From Thauera aromatica_A (GTDB taxonomy: Bacteria; Pseudomonadota; Gammaproteobacteria; Burkholderiales; Rhodocyclaceae), in contig NZ_JALLIK010000105.1 in NCBI RefSeq assembly GCF_023093595.1, positions 83,614-147,613 on the forward strand: 64,000 bases of DNA. The letters run 5' to 3'. Below, piece after piece: positions 44,041-52,365 of the stretch. The position numbers and the translations under genes are program-made. A model generated the notes under the pieces. The model made no database searches. It was not told the DNA's origin and saw only the letters and a program-made list of their open reading frames with translations. How positions within the stretch are numbered: position 1 is the first letter of the stretch; each line of letters starts with the position of its first letter.

Positions 44041-44820
44041 TCACTTCCTGCCGGGCGACGCCGGCGCAGGCGAGGACGGCGGAACGAGCTTGATGATCGC
44101 CAGCGAGAGGTTGTCGCCGCTCCCGCGTGCGCGCGCGCGGGCCTGGCCGATCAGGCGCTCGGCGGCGGCGCGGGGCGGCAGCTCGTGCAGGGTGGCGCCA
44201 AGCTCGGCGTCGTCGAAGTAGGCCCACACCCCGTCCGAACACAGCAGGAAGGCATCTCCCGCGAGCGGCGCTTCTTCGCGGCCATACGCGATCCGTGGCG
44301 CTCGCTCGCTGCCCAGACAGGACAGCAGCACGTTGCGCCGCGGATGCCAGAGCGCATCGGCGGCGTCCAGCCGCCCCTTGCGCTGCAGCTCGCCGACCAG
44401 CGAATGGTCGGCGCTGCGCGACACCAGGGACGGACCGCGGAAGTGGTAGAGGCGCGAATCGCCGCAATGCGCCCAGTAGGCTTTGCCCTGCTGCAGCAGG
44501 AACACCACCGCGGTGCTGTGCGGGTCCTGCTCGCTGGTGAAGCGGGTCAGCTTGATCACCAGGTGGGCCTCTTCGATGACGCTGGCAAGAAGGCTGTCGG
44601 GCGTCTCGTACAGCGGAGCGTAAGCTTCGAAATTCTGCCGGGCACGGATCAGCACCTGCTCGGCGGCCATCGCCCCGCCGCTATGGCCGCCCATCCCGTC
44701 GGCGAGCACCGCCAGCAGCGTGCCCGAGCGTTTCGGATGGGGGAAAAGGCCGACCCGGTCCTGTTGTTCCTCGCGGTCGCCACGGTGCAGGGCGACGCAG
44801 GTTTCAGCACTGAAAGGCAT
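44041..44820 (-). CDS. PP2C-family protein phosphatase
   Basis: The 259-residue protein is a stand-alone PP2C-type Ser/Thr phosphatase (PppA/Stp1-like), with QQDRVGLF, LADGMGGHSGG, AHCGDSRLY, LLCSDGVWAYF and SGDNLSLAII supplying the metal-binding aspartates. It has no sensor domain. It follows glcF by 49 bases on the same strand and could be read through from the glycolate oxidase operon. No Ser/Thr kinase or FHA gene is in the window. ATG 44820 is my choice; a TTG at 44838 would add six residues, and neither has a good ribosome site. Confidence 0.9.
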   Translation of the reverse strand: MPFSAETCVALHRGDREEQQDRVGLFPHPKRSGTLLAVLADGMGGHSGGAMAAEQVLIRARQNFEAYAPLYETPDSLLASVIEEAHLVIKLTRFTSEQDPHSTAVVFLLQQGKAYWAHCGDSRLYHFRGPSLVSRSADHSLVGELQRKGRLDAADALWHPRRNVLLSCLGSERAPRIAYGREEAPLAGDAFLLCSDGVWAYFDDAELGATLHELPPRAAAERLIGQARARARGSGDNLSLAIIKLVPPSSPAPASPGRK

Positions 44821-44869
44821 CGGCGGGATCGTGGGCAAGGGGTTGCGGAAAGGACGTCAGCGCATGATA

Positions 44870-46114
44870 TCAATCCGGCAGGCCGTTCAGGCGCGCATCG
44901 ATCAGCTCGATCCAGTGCCGCACCGGAGTCGCGGTCCCGGCCTGCAGGTGGCTGATGCAGCCGATGTTGGCCGAGGCGATCAGGCCGGCGCCGCCGGCCT
45001 CCAGCGCGTCGAGCTTGTTCGTGCGCAGGCGCGCGGCGAGCTCGGGCTGGAGCAGCGAGTACGTGCCGGCAGAGCCGCAGCACAGGTGGGCATCGCGCAC
45101 CGGAGCCAGCTCGAATCCGGCCGCAGCGAGCAGGGCTTCCACCGTGCCGCGGATGCGCAGGCCATGCTGCAGGGTGCACGGTGCGTGCCAAGCGAGCGCA
45201 CGCCGGGGCTGGGCGCGGGCGCCGAGCGCGGCCTGCAGCGCGGGGGCCTCGGCCGCCACCACTTCGCCGATGTCGCGCGCCAGCGCGCTCACCCGCAGCG
45301 CCTTGGCGGCGTAAGCGCCGTCCTGTTGCAGCAGATGGGCGTAATCCTTCACCTGCACGCCGCAGCCCGAGGCGGTGGTGACGACGGCCTCGACCCCGCC
45401 GCCCTCGATCGCCGGCCACCAGACGTCGATATTGCGCCTTGCATCGGCGCGTGCACCGTCGTGGTCGTCGAGGTGGAAACGCACCGCACCGCAGCACCCG
45501 GCGCCAGCCGCTTCCACCATCGAGATTCCCAGCGCATCGAGTACGCGCGCCGCGGCGGCGTTGATCGACGGCGCCATCGCCGGCTGCGCGCAGCCGGCGA
45601 TGGCGAGCACCCGGCGCGCGTGGCGCAGCGCCGGCCGGGGGCCCGCCGGACGCCGGCGCGGGACCTTGTCCTGCAGCGTCTTCGGCAGCAACGGGCGCAC
45701 GGCCTGGCCGGCCTTCATCGCCAGCCCGAACAGCTTCGGCCGCGGCACGAACTCGCGCAGGGCAAGGCGCATCAGCGCCTCTCCACCGCGGCGCGGCACC
45801 CGTTCATCGACGAGGCGGCGACCGATGTCGAGCAGACGGCTGTAGTGCACGCCCGAGGGGCAGGTGGTCTCGCAGGCGCGACAGGTCAGGCAGCGGTCGA
45901 GATGGAGCCGGGTGCGCTCGGTGACCTCGGCGCCTTCGAGCAGCTGCTTGATCAGGTAGATGCGTCCGCGCGGGCCGTCGAGTTCGTCGCCGAGCAGCTG
46001 GTAGGTCGGGCAGGTCGCGGTGCAAAAGCCGCAATGCACGCACTTGCGCAGGATCGCGTCGGCCTCGCGGCCGTCCGCGGTGTCGCGGATGAAATCGGCA
46101 AGCCGGGTCTGCAT
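44870..46114 (-). CDS. glcF: Glycolate oxidase iron-sulfur subunit
   Basis: GlcF is the iron-sulfur subunit of membrane-associated glycolate oxidase, which makes glyoxylate. The 414-residue product has two [4Fe-4S] motifs, CVHCGFCTATCP near 25-36 and CLTCRACETTCP near 75-86, and two CCG-type domains (GAGCCGAVRFH and HLCCGSAGTYS) typical of this and heterodisulfide-reductase-like proteins. The start at 46114 lies two bases after the glcE stop. It is the third catalytic gene of glcD-orf-glcE-glcF. Electrons presumably pass to the quinone pool. Confidence 0.95.
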   Translation of the reverse strand: MQTRLADFIRDTADGREADAILRKCVHCGFCTATCPTYQLLGDELDGPRGRIYLIKQLLEGAEVTERTRLHLDRCLTCRACETTCPSGVHYSRLLDIGRRLVDERVPRRGGEALMRLALREFVPRPKLFGLAMKAGQAVRPLLPKTLQDKVPRRRPAGPRPALRHARRVLAIAGCAQPAMAPSINAAAARVLDALGISMVEAAGAGCCGAVRFHLDDHDGARADARRNIDVWWPAIEGGGVEAVVTTASGCGVQVKDYAHLLQQDGAYAAKALRVSALARDIGEVVAAEAPALQAALGARAQPRRALAWHAPCTLQHGLRIRGTVEALLAAAGFELAPVRDAHLCCGSAGTYSLLQPELAARLRTNKLDALEAGGAGLIASANIGCISHLQAGTATPVRHWIELIDARLNGLPD

Positions 46115-46116
46115 GC

Positions 46117-47199
46117 TCAGAAATCCTCGTAGAGGCGGCCGGGGTTGAACACGCCGGCAGGGTCGAACGCGTGCTTGAGACGGCGGTGGATCGCCGCCAG
46201 CGGGGCGGACAGCGGCTGGAACACCGCGCCGCCACGGTCGCCGCCGCGAAAGCACGTGGCATGGCCGCCGAGCGCCGCGGCGCGTGCGCGCACGGCGGCC
46301 GGCTCGGGCGTGCCGGCGAGCCAGCGCAGGCCGCCGCCCCATTCGATCAGCTGACGCCCGGGCAGCGCCAGCGCGGGCGCGGTGCTCGGCAGGGCCAGCC
46401 GCCACAGGGTCTCGCCCGCGGCGAGCGGGAAAGGTGCGGTGCGCTGTTCGCGCACGCCCTGCCACAGCGCCGCGGCCTCGGCCTCGCCCTCCACCTCACC
46501 GCCAAGACGGTCAGTGGCCGCGCGCACCGCAGCTTCGGCGCCCGACAGGCGCAGGTAGAGCACGCCTGCAGCCCAGCACGTCGCCGACACCGGCAAGGGC
46601 TGTCCACCCCATTCGTTGATGCGCGCGATCGCCTCCGCTTCGTCGAGTTCGAAACGCAGCGTACGCTCGGCAAAGGGCCGCGGCAGCACCTTCAGCGACA
46701 CTTCGAGGATGATGCCCAAGGTGCCCAGGCTGCCCGCGATCAGGCGCGACAGATCGTAGCCGGCGACGTTCTTCATCACCTGGCCACCGAAGTTCAGCAC
46801 CTCGCCGCGCCCGTCGAGGATCTTCACCCCGAGCACGAAATCGCGCACTGCGCCCGCGCTCGCCCGCCGCGGGCCGGCGAGTCCGGCAGCGACCGCGCCG
46901 CCCACCGTGGCGGCGGCACCGAAGTGCGGCGGCTCGCAGGCGAGGAACTGGCCCTGCCCGGCGAGCAAGGCCTCGAGTTCGGTCAGCGGCGTGCCGCCGC
47001 GCACCGTCACCACCAGTTCGGTGGGCTCGTAGCTCACCACGCCGGTGTTGGCGCGCAGATCGAAGATTTCCCCTGCCGGCGCCCGTCCGTAGAAATCCTT
47101 GGTACCGCCTGCGCGCAGACACAGCGCGCGCTTGTCCGCCACGGCCATGCGCACCCGCTCGCTCCATTCGCGCTCGATGGCGGTCATCGCCTCATTCAT
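46117..47199 (-). CDS. glcE: Glycolate oxidase FAD-binding subunit GlcE
   Basis: The 360-residue GlcE subunit contains a PCMH-type FAD-binding domain: LRAGGTKDFYGRAP, YEPTELVVTVRGGTPLTELEALL, GAAATVGGAVAAGLAGPRR and VMKNVAGYDLSRLIAGSLGTLG. It ends with a short FAD-oxidase C-terminal domain and HAFDPAGVFNPGRLYEDF. Its ATG overlaps the stop of the small membrane-protein gene by eight bases and its stop lies two bases before glcF, so translation is coupled across the operon. It works with GlcD and GlcF in oxidising glycolate. Confidence 0.95.
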   Translation of the reverse strand: MNEAMTAIEREWSERVRMAVADKRALCLRAGGTKDFYGRAPAGEIFDLRANTGVVSYEPTELVVTVRGGTPLTELEALLAGQGQFLACEPPHFGAAATVGGAVAAGLAGPRRASAGAVRDFVLGVKILDGRGEVLNFGGQVMKNVAGYDLSRLIAGSLGTLGIILEVSLKVLPRPFAERTLRFELDEAEAIARINEWGGQPLPVSATCWAAGVLYLRLSGAEAAVRAATDRLGGEVEGEAEAAALWQGVREQRTAPFPLAAGETLWRLALPSTAPALALPGRQLIEWGGGLRWLAGTPEPAAVRARAAALGGHATCFRGGDRGGAVFQPLSAPLAAIHRRLKHAFDPAGVFNPGRLYEDF

Positions 47200-47467
47200 C
47201 GTCCACCTCGTCCCGCCGGATCAATCGGCCCAGGCCTGCGCCCGTTGCATTCCCATCCAATCGACACTGCCCGCCCGCCTTGCGCACACCCTCCCCCTCT
47301 CCGCCTTCCCGTCGCCAGTGCCCACCGCCAGGCGGCCCGTCGTCCTTTTCCTGCTCCGGCCGGCGGTGGGCACGCCCGCCGACCGTCCGCAGCGCCAGCC
47401 AGGCGCCGACCAGCGACATCACCGGCACCGCCACCAGCAGGAACTGCACCCAGCCCTTGTCCGCCAT
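47192..47467 (-). CDS. Small single-pass membrane protein in the glc operon
   Basis: The 91-residue protein starts MADKGWVQFLLVAVPVMSLV: one hydrophobic helix (about 7-27) followed by a charged, Gly/Arg/Glu-rich tail (28-91) without family resemblance. It begins 14 bases after the glcD stop and overlaps glcE by eight bases, so it is translated with the operon. The helix, absence of a cleavage site and position suggest a membrane anchor or assembly factor for GlcDEF, whose other subunits lack membrane helices. The tail is low-complexity, so the exact C-terminus should be viewed with caution. Confidence 0.65.
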   Translation of the reverse strand: MADKGWVQFLLVAVPVMSLVGAWLALRTVGGRAHRRPEQEKDDGPPGGGHWRREGGEGEGVRKAGGQCRLDGNATGAGLGRLIRRDEVDDE

Positions 47468-47481
47468 CGCCGTCCGCGCCG

Positions 47482-48993
47482 TCAGAAGCGCGGGATGTCC
47501 GGGTAGGGGACATGGTCGCGGCTCACCCGCATACGGCCGTATTCGGCGCAGCGGTTCAGGGTTGGAATCGCCTTGCCCGGGTTGAGCAGGCCGGGAGGGT
47601 CGAACGCGGCCTTGACGCGGAAGAATTGGCGCAGTTCGGCGGGGCCGAACTGGACGCACATCTGGTTGATCTTTTCCAGCCCGACGCCATGCTCGCCGGT
47701 GATGGTGCCGCCGAGCGCCACCGACAGTTCGAGGATTTCGGCGCCGAAGGCCTCGGCGCGCTCGAATTCGTCGGCCTGGTTGGCGTCGAAAAGGATCAGC
47801 GGATGCAGGTTGCCGTCGCCGGCATGGAATACGTTCATGCAGCGCAGCCGGTAGCGCTCTTCCATCTGCTGGATGGCCGTGAGCATCTCGCCCACGCGCT
47901 TGCGCGGGATGGTGCCGTCCATGCAGTAGTAGTCGGGCGAAATCCGCCCCGCGGCGGGGAAGGCCGCCTTGCGCCCGGCCCAGAACCTGAGCCGCTCGGC
48001 CTCCTCGCGCGACACGCGCAGCTCGGTGGCGCCGCTGTCCTCGAGCACCCGGCATACGCGCGCGACCTCCTCGGCCACTTCCTCGGCGGTGCCGTCGGCC
48101 TCGCACAGCAGGATGGCCTTGGCATCGAGCGGATAGCCGGCGTGCACAAACTCCTCCACCGCAGCGGTGGCGGGCTGATCCATCATCTCCAGCCCGGCGG
48201 GGATGATGCCGGCGGCGATGATGCGGGCCACCGCATCGCCGGCGCGCACCACGTCGTCGAAGGCGGCAAGCACGCACTGCGCGAACTGCGGCCGGGGCAC
48301 CAGCTTCACCGTCACTTCGGTGAGCACCGCGAGCATGCCCTCCGAGCCGGTGAGCAGGGCAAGCAGGTCGTAGCCGGCACAGTCCGGCGCGTGGCTGCCG
48401 AGGTCGATGATCTCGCCTTCGATCGTGACCCCGCGCACGCGCAGCAGGTTGTGCACGGTCAGGCCGTACTTCAGGCAGTGCACGCCACCAGCGTTCTCGG
48501 CGACGTTGCCGCCGATCGTGCACGCGATCTGCGACGACGGATCGGGAGCGTAGTACAAGCCGTGCGCTGCGGCGGCCTCGGAAATCGCCAGGTTGCGCAC
48601 TCCGGGCTGGACCACGGCGAGGCGCGCGAGCGGGTCGAGGTGGAGGATGCGATTGAAGCGCGCCAGCGACAGCAGCACGCCGCGGGTATGCGGCAGCGCC
48701 CCGCCCGACAACCCGGTCCCGGCGCCGCGCGCCACCACCGGCACGCCCAGCTGGTGACAGCTGCGCAGCACCGCCACAACCTGCTCCTCGGTACTCGGCA
48801 GCGCCACCACCAGCGGCAGCGCACGATAGGCGGCGAGGCCGTCGCATTCGTAGGGACGCAGATCCTCGGTGTCGTACATCAGGCTGCCCGGCGGCAGGAT
48901 GCGCCCGAGCGCCTCGATCACGCGGACCTTGTCGACCGCGGAGAAATCGCCCTCGGTCTCGCCATACGCCAGGTCTTTCGCTGCAGCTTCCAT
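47482..48993 (-). CDS. glcD: Glycolate oxidase catalytic subunit GlcD
   Basis: The 503-residue FAD-dependent oxidase has the PCMH FAD domain with VVARGAGTGLSGGALPHTRGVLLSL and GGNVAENAGGVHCLKYGLT, and the FAD-oxidase C-terminal domain with NVFHAGDGNLHPLILFD and TGEHGVGLEK (metal and substrate histidines). Both are characteristic of GlcD and D-lactate dehydrogenase relatives. ATG 48993 follows AGGAGGGGAG. It is the first gene of the glc operon, whose promoter should lie in the 257-base gap below the LysR-type gene. Confidence 0.95.
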   Translation of the reverse strand: MEAAAKDLAYGETEGDFSAVDKVRVIEALGRILPPGSLMYDTEDLRPYECDGLAAYRALPLVVALPSTEEQVVAVLRSCHQLGVPVVARGAGTGLSGGALPHTRGVLLSLARFNRILHLDPLARLAVVQPGVRNLAISEAAAAHGLYYAPDPSSQIACTIGGNVAENAGGVHCLKYGLTVHNLLRVRGVTIEGEIIDLGSHAPDCAGYDLLALLTGSEGMLAVLTEVTVKLVPRPQFAQCVLAAFDDVVRAGDAVARIIAAGIIPAGLEMMDQPATAAVEEFVHAGYPLDAKAILLCEADGTAEEVAEEVARVCRVLEDSGATELRVSREEAERLRFWAGRKAAFPAAGRISPDYYCMDGTIPRKRVGEMLTAIQQMEERYRLRCMNVFHAGDGNLHPLILFDANQADEFERAEAFGAEILELSVALGGTITGEHGVGLEKINQMCVQFGPAELRQFFRVKAAFDPPGLLNPGKAIPTLNRCAEYGRMRVSRDHVPYPDIPRF

Positions 48994-49250
48994 CTCTCCC
49001 CTCCTTCTACCGCCCCGGACAGCCCCGCGCGGCCCGCCGATTCTAGACTGCGCCACGGCTGCCCGCCCTCGGTGAAAACCGCGATCCGGCGAAGCAGGAC
49101 GATCGCCGGCGGTGCCGGGCAGGCCCCCCGCCTCGGGATCGGATCGGGGCCAGTTCAGGGCCGCCGCACCCGAAGCGTGGAATTTTCGAAGGATAAAAGG
49201 CTTTTCCTGCTACCGGGTTGATGGTTTTTTGCCCGCGGCTTGAAGAATCG

Positions 49251-50132
49251 TCAAGCCAGCACGTGCGCGAGCCAATCGACGAAAGCGGCGCACTCCCAGC
49301 GCTCGAGCGTGCCGGGCCGCCAGCAGAGGTAATGGCTGTGGGGCGAGGGCACCGAATGGGTGGACAGCGGCAGCAGGCGGCCACTGTCGAACCAGGCCGC
49401 ACCGAGCTTGTGGCGCACGAGGGCGACACCGAAGCCGCTCGCGGCCGCGTCATAGACCAGGCCCAGGTCGTTGAACTGCGCACCGCCGGCGGGCTCCGCG
49501 CGGCTCACGCCGCAGCCGGCGAACCACGGCGCCCAGGGCTCGAGTGGCGTCTTCATCAGGCGCACGCGGACGAATTCGGCCTCGCAGGAAAAGCCGTCGA
49601 AGGGCCCGTGTTCATTCAGGTAACTCGGGCTGCAGGCCGGCGTGATCACGTCGCCGAGGACCCGCCGGTACTCGCGGTCGGGATAGCCTCCGGTACCGAA
49701 GCGGATTTCCAGGTCGGCTTCTTCGGCGGTGACATCGAGCAGCGGGATCGACACCTGCAGGGTCAGCTCGACATCCGGATAGGCAGCGCGAAACAGCTCG
49801 AGCCGCGGCATCAGCAACTGGCGCGAGAACGTGGGAGTGACTGCCACCCGCAACCGGGGCACGGCCGCGCGCCCGCCCTCCGCAGGCAACCGCCCGAGGG
49901 CGGCGAGGCCGGCGCATACGTTTTGCAGATAGTGCGCGCCGTCGCCGGTGAGGGTGAAGTCGTTGCGGGTAAACAGCTTCACCCCGAGCTGCGCCTCGAG
50001 CTGGCGGAGGCGGTGACTGACGGCGCTGACCGTGACGCACAGCTCGTCCGCCGCCCGGCTGGCGCTGCGCAGGCGGGCGACGGCCTCGAAAGTCACGAGG
50101 CACTGGATCGGCGGGATGTGGGTGAAGGCCAT
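49251..50132 (-). CDS. LysR-family regulator (GcvA-like)
   Basis: The 293-residue regulator has an N-terminal winged helix-turn-helix (about 8-66; FEAVARLRSASRAADELCVTVSAVSHRLRQLE, the GcvA-type recognition helix) and a periplasmic-binding-like effector domain (90-293). Homologues such as GcvA and TrpI read amino-acid or related signals. It lies upstream of glcD on the same strand and is divergent from rplU. A regulatory role over glc genes is reasonable by position, but LysR proteins more usually control divergent genes, and rplU is unlikely to be its target. Confidence 0.92.
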   Translation of the reverse strand: MAFTHIPPIQCLVTFEAVARLRSASRAADELCVTVSAVSHRLRQLEAQLGVKLFTRNDFTLTGDGAHYLQNVCAGLAALGRLPAEGGRAAVPRLRVAVTPTFSRQLLMPRLELFRAAYPDVELTLQVSIPLLDVTAEEADLEIRFGTGGYPDREYRRVLGDVITPACSPSYLNEHGPFDGFSCEAEFVRVRLMKTPLEPWAPWFAGCGVSRAEPAGGAQFNDLGLVYDAAASGFGVALVRHKLGAAWFDSGRLLPLSTHSVPSPHSHYLCWRPGTLERWECAAFVDWLAHVLA

Positions 50133-50239
50133 CTGAGCGCGGCGCCATGGTCATCGGGAATGGGACATTATGCGCTCCGGAGACAATCCGGCAGCACCCG
50201 GCACGAGCCCGGGACGGCTCGCAAGCCGCTGTTTCGCCA

Positions 50240-50268
50240 TTGACTTTGCCCACCTTTCGGATTAGATT
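50240..50268 (+). promoter_or_regulatory. Sigma-70-type promoter of rplU-rpmA
   Basis: TTGACT (50240-50245) and TAGATT (50263-50268) are separated by 17 bases and lie 39 bases before the rplU start. This is a near-consensus housekeeping promoter. Confidence 0.75.
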
Positions 50269-50306
50269 GCGCGATTCTTTGCAAACCCATCAACTGGAGC
50301 AACACC

Positions 50307-50618
50307 ATGTACGCGGTGATAAAAACCGGTGGCAAGCAGTATCGCGTTGCCGCTGGCGAAAAGATCAAGGTAGAACAGATACCGGCCGACGTGGGTTCCG
50401 AAATCACCCTCGACCAGGTTTTCATGGTCGGCGAAGGCGAGTCCGTGAAGATCGGCACGCCGGTGGTGGCCGGGGCTTCCGTCAAGGCGACCGTGGTTTC
50501 GCACGGCCGCCACGACAAGATCAAGATTTTCAAGATGCGCCGCCGCAAGCACTACCAGAAGCACCAGGGGCATCGTCAGAACTACACCGAGCTTCGCATC
50601 GAAGCGATCTCGGCCTAA
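50307..50618 (+). CDS. rplU: 50S ribosomal protein L21
   Basis: The 103-residue L21 protein starts MYAVIKTGGKQYRVAAGEKIKVE and carries KMRRRKHYQKHQGHRQNYT, the family signature for 23S rRNA binding. It has the normal length. GGAG lies about eight bases before the ATG. It is the first gene of rplU-rpmA, 19 bases ahead of rpmA, and is driven by the promoter at 50240-50268. Confidence 0.99.
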   Translation: MYAVIKTGGKQYRVAAGEKIKVEQIPADVGSEITLDQVFMVGEGESVKIGTPVVAGASVKATVVSHGRHDKIKIFKMRRRKHYQKHQGHRQNYTELRIEAISA

Positions 50619-50637
50619 GCGCAGGGGGTAATCCGAC

Positions 50638-50901
50638 ATGGCACACAAAAAAGCTGGCGGCAGTTCGCGTAACGGCCGCGACTCGGAATCGAAACGCCTC
50701 GGCGTAAAGCGCTACGGTGGTCAGTTCGTGCTCGCCGGCAACATCATCGTTCGCCAGCGCGGCACCCAGTACCACCCGGGCGACAACGTCGGCGTGGGCA
50801 AGGACCACACCCTGTTCGCGCTCAAGGACGGCGTCGTCCAGTTCGCGGTCAAGGGCCCGTCCAAGCGCCGCACCGTGATCATCGTGCCCGAAGCGGCCTG
50901 A
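50638..50901 (+). CDS. rpmA: 50S ribosomal protein L27
   Basis: The 87-residue L27 begins MAHKKAGGSSRNGRDSESKRLGVKRYGG and contains the IIVRQRGT-x-YHPG motif. The N-terminus reaches the peptidyl-transferase centre. The start MAHKKAGG, with no extension, is the direct mature form. It is followed after 27 bases by a strong terminator, so obgE is transcribed separately. Confidence 0.99.
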   Translation: MAHKKAGGSSRNGRDSESKRLGVKRYGGQFVLAGNIIVRQRGTQYHPGDNVGVGKDHTLFALKDGVVQFAVKGPSKRRTVIIVPEAA

Positions 50902-50928
50902 TCTTCGCGCGCCGCGCTTTTGCAGTAC

Positions 50929-50959
50929 AAAAGCCCTATCCTTGCGGTAGGGCTTTTTT
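50929..50959 (+). terminator. Rho-independent terminator after rpmA
   Basis: AAAAGCCCTA and TAGGGCTTTT form a ten-pair stem around a nine-base loop, followed by a T-run. This is a textbook intrinsic terminator ending the ribosomal protein transcript. Confidence 0.95.
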
Positions 50960-51011
50960 GTTTTCCGAACTCTGCGTCCATGCGGGGTTCGACATTCAAG
51001 GTTGATCAGGC

Positions 51012-52199
51012 ATGAAGTTTTTTGACGAAGCCCGCATCGAAGTCCTCGCCGGCGACGGCGGCAATGGCGTGGCCACTTTCCGCCGCGAAAAGTTCATCCC
51101 CAAGGGCGGCCCCAGCGGCGGCGACGGCGGACGCGGCGGCAGCGTGTACGCGGCGGCCGACCGCAACCTCAACACCCTGATCGACTACCGCTACACCCGG
51201 ACCTTCCGCGCCGAGCGCGGCGAGAACGGCGGCAGCCGCGACTGCTACGGCAAGGGCGGCGACGACATCACGCTGCGCTTTCCGGTCGGCACGGTGATCA
51301 AGGACATGGACAGCGGCGAACTCGTCGCCGACCTCGACGAGGACGGCAAGATCGTGCTGATCGCCCGTGGCGGCCGCGGCGGACTGGGCAACATCCACTT
51401 CAAGTCCAGCGTTAACCGCGCCCCGCGCAAATGCACTCCGGGCCAGGAAGGCGAACGCCGCAACCTCCACCTGGAGCTGAAAGTGCTCGCCGATGTCGGT
51501 CTGCTGGGGATGCCCAACGCCGGCAAGTCCACCTTCATCCGCAGCGTCTCGGCAGCCAAGCCGAAAGTCGCCGACTATCCGTTCACCACCCTCGCCCCCA
51601 ACCTCGGCGTGGTCCGCACCAGCGAAAATCGCAGCTTCGTCATCGCCGACATTCCCGGCCTGATCGAAGGCGCGGCCGAAGGCGCCGGCCTTGGCCACCA
51701 GTTCCTGCGCCACCTGCAGCGCACCCATGTGCTGCTGCACCTGGTCGACCTCGCGCCCTTCGACCCCGAAGCCGATCCGGTCGCGGACGCCAAGGCCATC
51801 GTCGAGGAGCTGCGCAAATACGACGAAGCGTTGTACGACAAGCCGCGCTGGCTGGCGCTCAACAAGCTCGACCTGATCCCGGAAGAAGAACGCGCCGAAC
51901 GCGTCGCCGCCTTCCTCGAGGCCTATGGCCCGGTCGAGCGCCACTTCGAGATCTCGGCGCTGAAAGGCGAAGGCACAAGGCCCTTGATCTTCGCGATCCA
52001 GGACTTCCTCGACGCCGAACGCGCCCGCATCGACGCCGAACGCACCGAGCGCCAGGCCGCCGAAGCCGCCCGCCTGGCCGCAGCCGAGGCCGCGCGCGCA
52101 GCGGCCGACGCGGCCTACGAGGAAGAGGTGCAGGGCGACGATGAAAGCGACGACGCCCTGCCCGAAGACGAAGCAAAGGCCGGAGACGAACCGCGGTGA
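51012..52199 (+). CDS. obgE: Ribosome-assembly GTPase Obg
   Basis: Obg (CgtA) is an essential GTPase that acts on the 50S subunit and in stress signalling. The 395-residue protein has the glycine-rich OBG fold (1-158; GGPSGGDGGRGG, FRAERGENGG), the G domain (from about 159; G1 GMPNAGKST, G2-G3 YPFTTLAPNLGVV and DIPGLIEGA, G4 NKLD) and an acidic, alanine-rich C-terminal tail (from about 345). It follows the rpmA terminator and precedes proB in the usual proteobacterial order. Confidence 0.98.
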   Translation: MKFFDEARIEVLAGDGGNGVATFRREKFIPKGGPSGGDGGRGGSVYAAADRNLNTLIDYRYTRTFRAERGENGGSRDCYGKGGDDITLRFPVGTVIKDMDSGELVADLDEDGKIVLIARGGRGGLGNIHFKSSVNRAPRKCTPGQEGERRNLHLELKVLADVGLLGMPNAGKSTFIRSVSAAKPKVADYPFTTLAPNLGVVRTSENRSFVIADIPGLIEGAAEGAGLGHQFLRHLQRTHVLLHLVDLAPFDPEADPVADAKAIVEELRKYDEALYDKPRWLALNKLDLIPEEERAERVAAFLEAYGPVERHFEISALKGEGTRPLIFAIQDFLDAERARIDAERTERQAAEAARLAAAEAARAAADAAYEEEVQGDDESDDALPEDEAKAGDEPR

Positions 52200-52365
52200 T
52201 CGAAGAGGCCCGCGCAGCGCTTCCCCCGTTCGCCCGAAAGCGCTGAAACCCGGCCGCAGGGCCGCGGCCGGCGCGCGCCCCCGACAGATATCATCGCTGC
52301 CGGTACGCGCGGCCATGGCGGCCGCCCCCACTGAAAAGGATTGTTGACCTGAGTCCGCTGGAAAG

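Noticed and set aside
46171..49221. A 1016-codon plus-strand frame across glcE and glcD
   Set aside because: It spans several genes and their gaps on the other strand, as expected for a mirror frame of GC-rich codons, and shows no motif.
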